From: Burkholderiales bacterium
GTDB lineage: Bacteria > Pseudomonadota > Gammaproteobacteria > Burkholderiales > Burkholderiaceae_D
Assembly (NCBI GenBank): GCA_028868455.1
Contig: JAGWUK010000136.1
Coordinates: forward strand, 1-7,533
Direction: 5' to 3'
DNA: 7,533 nucleotides
Shown: positions 6,194-7,533 of the stretch, piece after piece
How the letters are laid out: every line of letters begins with the position of its first letter
Position numbering within the stretch: position 1 is the stretch's first letter
Notes under the pieces: generated by a model
Databases searched by the model: none
Told to the model about the DNA's origin: nothing
The model's input: the letters and a program-made list of their open reading frames with translations, nothing else
Position numbers and translations under genes: made by a program

Positions 6194-7039
6194 ATGAACG
6201 ATCCACTTGTCTACCTGAACGGCGCCCTGACCCCGATTTCCGAAGCAAAAATCCCTGTGCTGGATCGCGGCTTCATCTTTGGCGACGGCATCTACGAAGT
6301 CATCCCGGTCTATGGTCGCAAAATGTTTCGCGCCTATCAGCATCTGGCGCGCCTGTTCCGCAGCCTGGCCGCCATCGGCATCAGCAATCCGCATACGAAA
6401 GAAGAATGGCTGGCGCTGATCGCGCAGGTTATGGATGCGCATGAAGCCGACGATCAGATGGTCTATCTGCAAGTCACGCGCGGCGTGGCCAAACGCGCCC
6501 ATGCGTTTCCCAAGGACGCGACACCGACCGTATTCATCATGACCAATCCCATCGTGCTGCCAAGTGCTGATGCGCGCGCCAACGGTGTTGCCTGCGTCTC
6601 GATGGAAGACAAACGCTGGCTGCGTTGTGAGATCAAGTCGATTTCCCTGCTGGGCAATGTGCTGGCTGCGCAAAATGCGGCCGAGCATCAGGTGGCCGAG
6701 AGCATACAATTCCGCGATGGCTTCCTGACCGAAGCGTCGGCATCCAATGTCTGGATCGTCAAGGACGGCGTGCTGATGGGGCCACCAAAGGATAATCTGA
6801 TACTCGAAGGCATACGCTATGGCCTGATCGAAGAGCTGTGCGCCGCCAACAAGATTCCACTGCAAGCGCGCCGCATCAGCCGCGAAGAGGTTTTTGCCGC
6901 CGATGAAATCATGCTGTCGTCCGCGACCAAAGAAGTGCTTGCTGTCGTCAAGTTAGACGATCAGACTATTGGAAACGGCGTGCCGGGCCCCATATACCAA
7001 CAATTGTATGCGGCTTATCAGTTAGCAAAAGCCGCCTGA
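6194..7039 (+). CDS. dat: D-amino acid (D-alanine) transaminase, class IV PLP enzyme
   Basis: This cytoplasmic enzyme moves the amino group between D-amino acids and 2-oxo acids, classically D-Ala plus 2-oxoglutarate to pyruvate plus D-Glu. With the start at 6194 the product has 281 residues, matching the family. Residues correspond to those of the well-studied Bacillus enzyme with a constant shift of three: Y34 in GDGIYEV, R101 and H103 in the RAH motif that holds the substrate carboxylate, K148 in CEIKSISLLGN as the PLP-binding lysine, and E180 in LTEASASNVW near the PLP ring nitrogen. The RxH motif separates it from branched-chain transaminases. Upstream in-frame starts (GTG 6152, ATG 6158) would add 12-14 residues but run through a hairpin and do not resemble family N-termini, whereas NDPLVYLNG after ATG 6194 does. 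It may use D-Ala released by the neighbouring carboxypeptidase. Confidence 0.92.
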   Translation: MNDPLVYLNGALTPISEAKIPVLDRGFIFGDGIYEVIPVYGRKMFRAYQHLARLFRSLAAIGISNPHTKEEWLALIAQVMDAHEADDQMVYLQVTRGVAKRAHAFPKDATPTVFIMTNPIVLPSADARANGVACVSMEDKRWLRCEIKSISLLGNVLAAQNAAEHQVAESIQFRDGFLTEASASNVWIVKDGVLMGPPKDNLILEGIRYGLIEELCAANKIPLQARRISREEVFAADEIMLSSATKEVLAVVKLDDQTIGNGVPGPIYQQLYAAYQLAKAA

Positions 7040-7071
7040 CCGGTCTGCTGACCTGCTTCCATTTCCCGATT

Positions 7072-7106
7072 TGAGATGAGGGCGGAGGCTTCAGGCCCTC
7101 AACTCA
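7072..7106 (+). promoter_or_regulatory. GC-rich hairpin just before the ybeD start
   Basis: TGAGGGC (7077-7083) pairs perfectly with GCCCTCA (7095-7101), and TGAG (7072-7075) with CTCA (7103-7106) extends it past one A-A mismatch to 11 base pairs. The loop is 11 bases. No T-tract follows. The stem ends 9 bases before ATG 7116 and directly abuts the purine-rich GAGAAAG ribosome binding site, so it could influence translation or protect a processed 5' end. Confidence 0.45.
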
Positions 7107-7115
7107 GAGAAAGAA

Positions 7116-7409
7116 ATGGATCACATCATGGAAATGAAACCCATCCCGCCCGAAGAAAGCCTGATCGAATATCCGAGCGACTTTCCCATCAAAATCATGG
7201 GCGTCATGCACGAAGAATTTGCCGAAACGATCATCGAAGTCGTGACTTTGCACGACCCGACTTTTCATGCCGGCAAATTAGAAAAGCGACCATCCAGCAA
7301 AGGCAATTATCTGGCGCTGACCGTCACCGTGCGTGCCGTCAGTCGCGAGCAACTGGATAATCTGTATCGCGAATTGTCGTCACATCCTATGGTCAAGGTG
7401 GTGCTGTAA
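7116..7409 (+). CDS. ybeD: YbeD/DUF493 family protein (UPF0250)
   Basis: This is a 97-residue protein of the DUF493 family, whose E. coli member YbeD (87 residues) has a small ACT-like fold and no settled function. Family features are the N-terminal LIEYPSDFPIKIMG (16-29), a middle segment ending in RPSSKGNYLALTVTVRA, and the C-terminus LYRELSSHPMVKVVL. The purine-rich GAGAAAG at 7107-7113 favours ATG 7116. ATG 7128 or 7134 would give 93 or 91 residues, closer to E. coli, and cannot be excluded. In E. coli the gene lies between dacA and lipB, and the ACT-like fold has led to proposals of a regulatory role near lipoate synthesis; this is not proven. Here it follows dat by 76 bases. The symbol is given by family and synteny. 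Confidence 0.88.
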   Translation: MDHIMEMKPIPPEESLIEYPSDFPIKIMGVMHEEFAETIIEVVTLHDPTFHAGKLEKRPSSKGNYLALTVTVRAVSREQLDNLYRELSSHPMVKVVL

Positions 7410-7415
7410 AGCGTG

Positions 7416-7450
7416 CGTCCATTGTTGGTGGACGTCTCGTTTGTTTTTAT
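7416..7450 (+). terminator. candidate terminator after ybeD
   Basis: CGTCCA (7416-7421) pairs with TGGACG (7429-7434) around a 7-base loop, 6 bases after the ybeD stop. A T-rich run (TTTGTTTTTATTT) starts at about 7440, five bases beyond the stem. The gap before the T-run makes it imperfect, but position and layout fit transcription ending here. Confidence 0.5.
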
Positions 7451-7455
7451 TTAAT

Positions 7456-7485
7456 TTCACATACTCCCTCCCTGTATTTTTTAAT
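7456..7485 (+). promoter_or_regulatory. candidate sigma-70 promoter for the next gene
   Basis: TTCACA (7456-7461) matches five of six bases of the -35 consensus and TTTAAT (7480-7485) five of six of the -10, with an 18-base spacer, in an AT-rich stretch after the ybeD terminator. Transcription would start near 7492. A perfect 10-base palindrome, ACGCGCGCGT (7498-7507), sits just after that point. The window ends with AGAGG (7529-7533), which could be the ribosome binding site of a following gene, possibly lipB by synteny. Confidence 0.4.
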
Positions 7486-7533
7486 GTCGCAATCAATACG
7501 CGCGCGTTGAGGCGATTTTTAAAAAAATAGAGG

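Noticed and set aside
6122..6865. 247-codon minus-strand open frame over dat
   Set aside because: Same reasoning: the + strand has the conserved PLP lysine and substrate residues, and the minus frame shows no domain.

Overview
The window looks like ordinary chromosomal, housekeeping-type DNA from a betaproteobacterium, most likely Burkholderiales and plausibly Oxalobacteraceae. This rests on remembered protein similarity and gene order (MCE transporter operon; ferredoxin, hydrolase, PBP5-type carboxypeptidase, D-amino acid transaminase, YbeD), on moderate GC, and on tightly packed genes that all read on the + strand. No search was run, so the genus is left open. I see no mobile element, CRISPR array, tRNA, rRNA or integrase.

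Region 1 (1-2392) is the end of an MCE-type lipid transport operon. It holds the last codons of what is probably the permease, then the ATPase, the membrane-anchored MCE substrate-binding protein, and an outer-membrane-type lipoprotein of the ABC_trans_aux/PqiC class. The genes overlap or lie 2-9 bases apart. Together they should move lipids between the inner and outer membranes. Region 2 (2393-2627) is a 235-base gap with a candidate terminator and several mutually exclusive short hairpins. Region 3 (2628-3773) is a long VanZ-family membrane protein with about ten predicted membrane segments and no good ribosome binding site.

Region 4 (3774-4834) carries a thioredoxin-fold [2Fe-2S] ferredoxin followed 5 bases later by a small alpha/beta hydrolase. 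Region 5 (4868-7409) is a cell-wall and D-amino acid block. A periplasmic D-alanyl-D-alanine carboxypeptidase releases D-Ala, a PLP-dependent D-amino acid transaminase can convert D-Ala to D-Glu, and a YbeD/DUF493 protein follows. E. coli has the related order dacA-ybeD-lipB, so lipB is expected just past the right edge. The last 124 bases (7410-7533) are AT-rich, with a candidate terminator and a candidate promoter for that next gene.

I did not find a convincing undescribed system. The points most worth a second look are the overlapping hairpins at 2416-2560, the hairpins directly upstream of the dat and ybeD starts, the dat gene placed between the carboxypeptidase and ybeD, and the uncharacterised C-terminal half of the VanZ protein.
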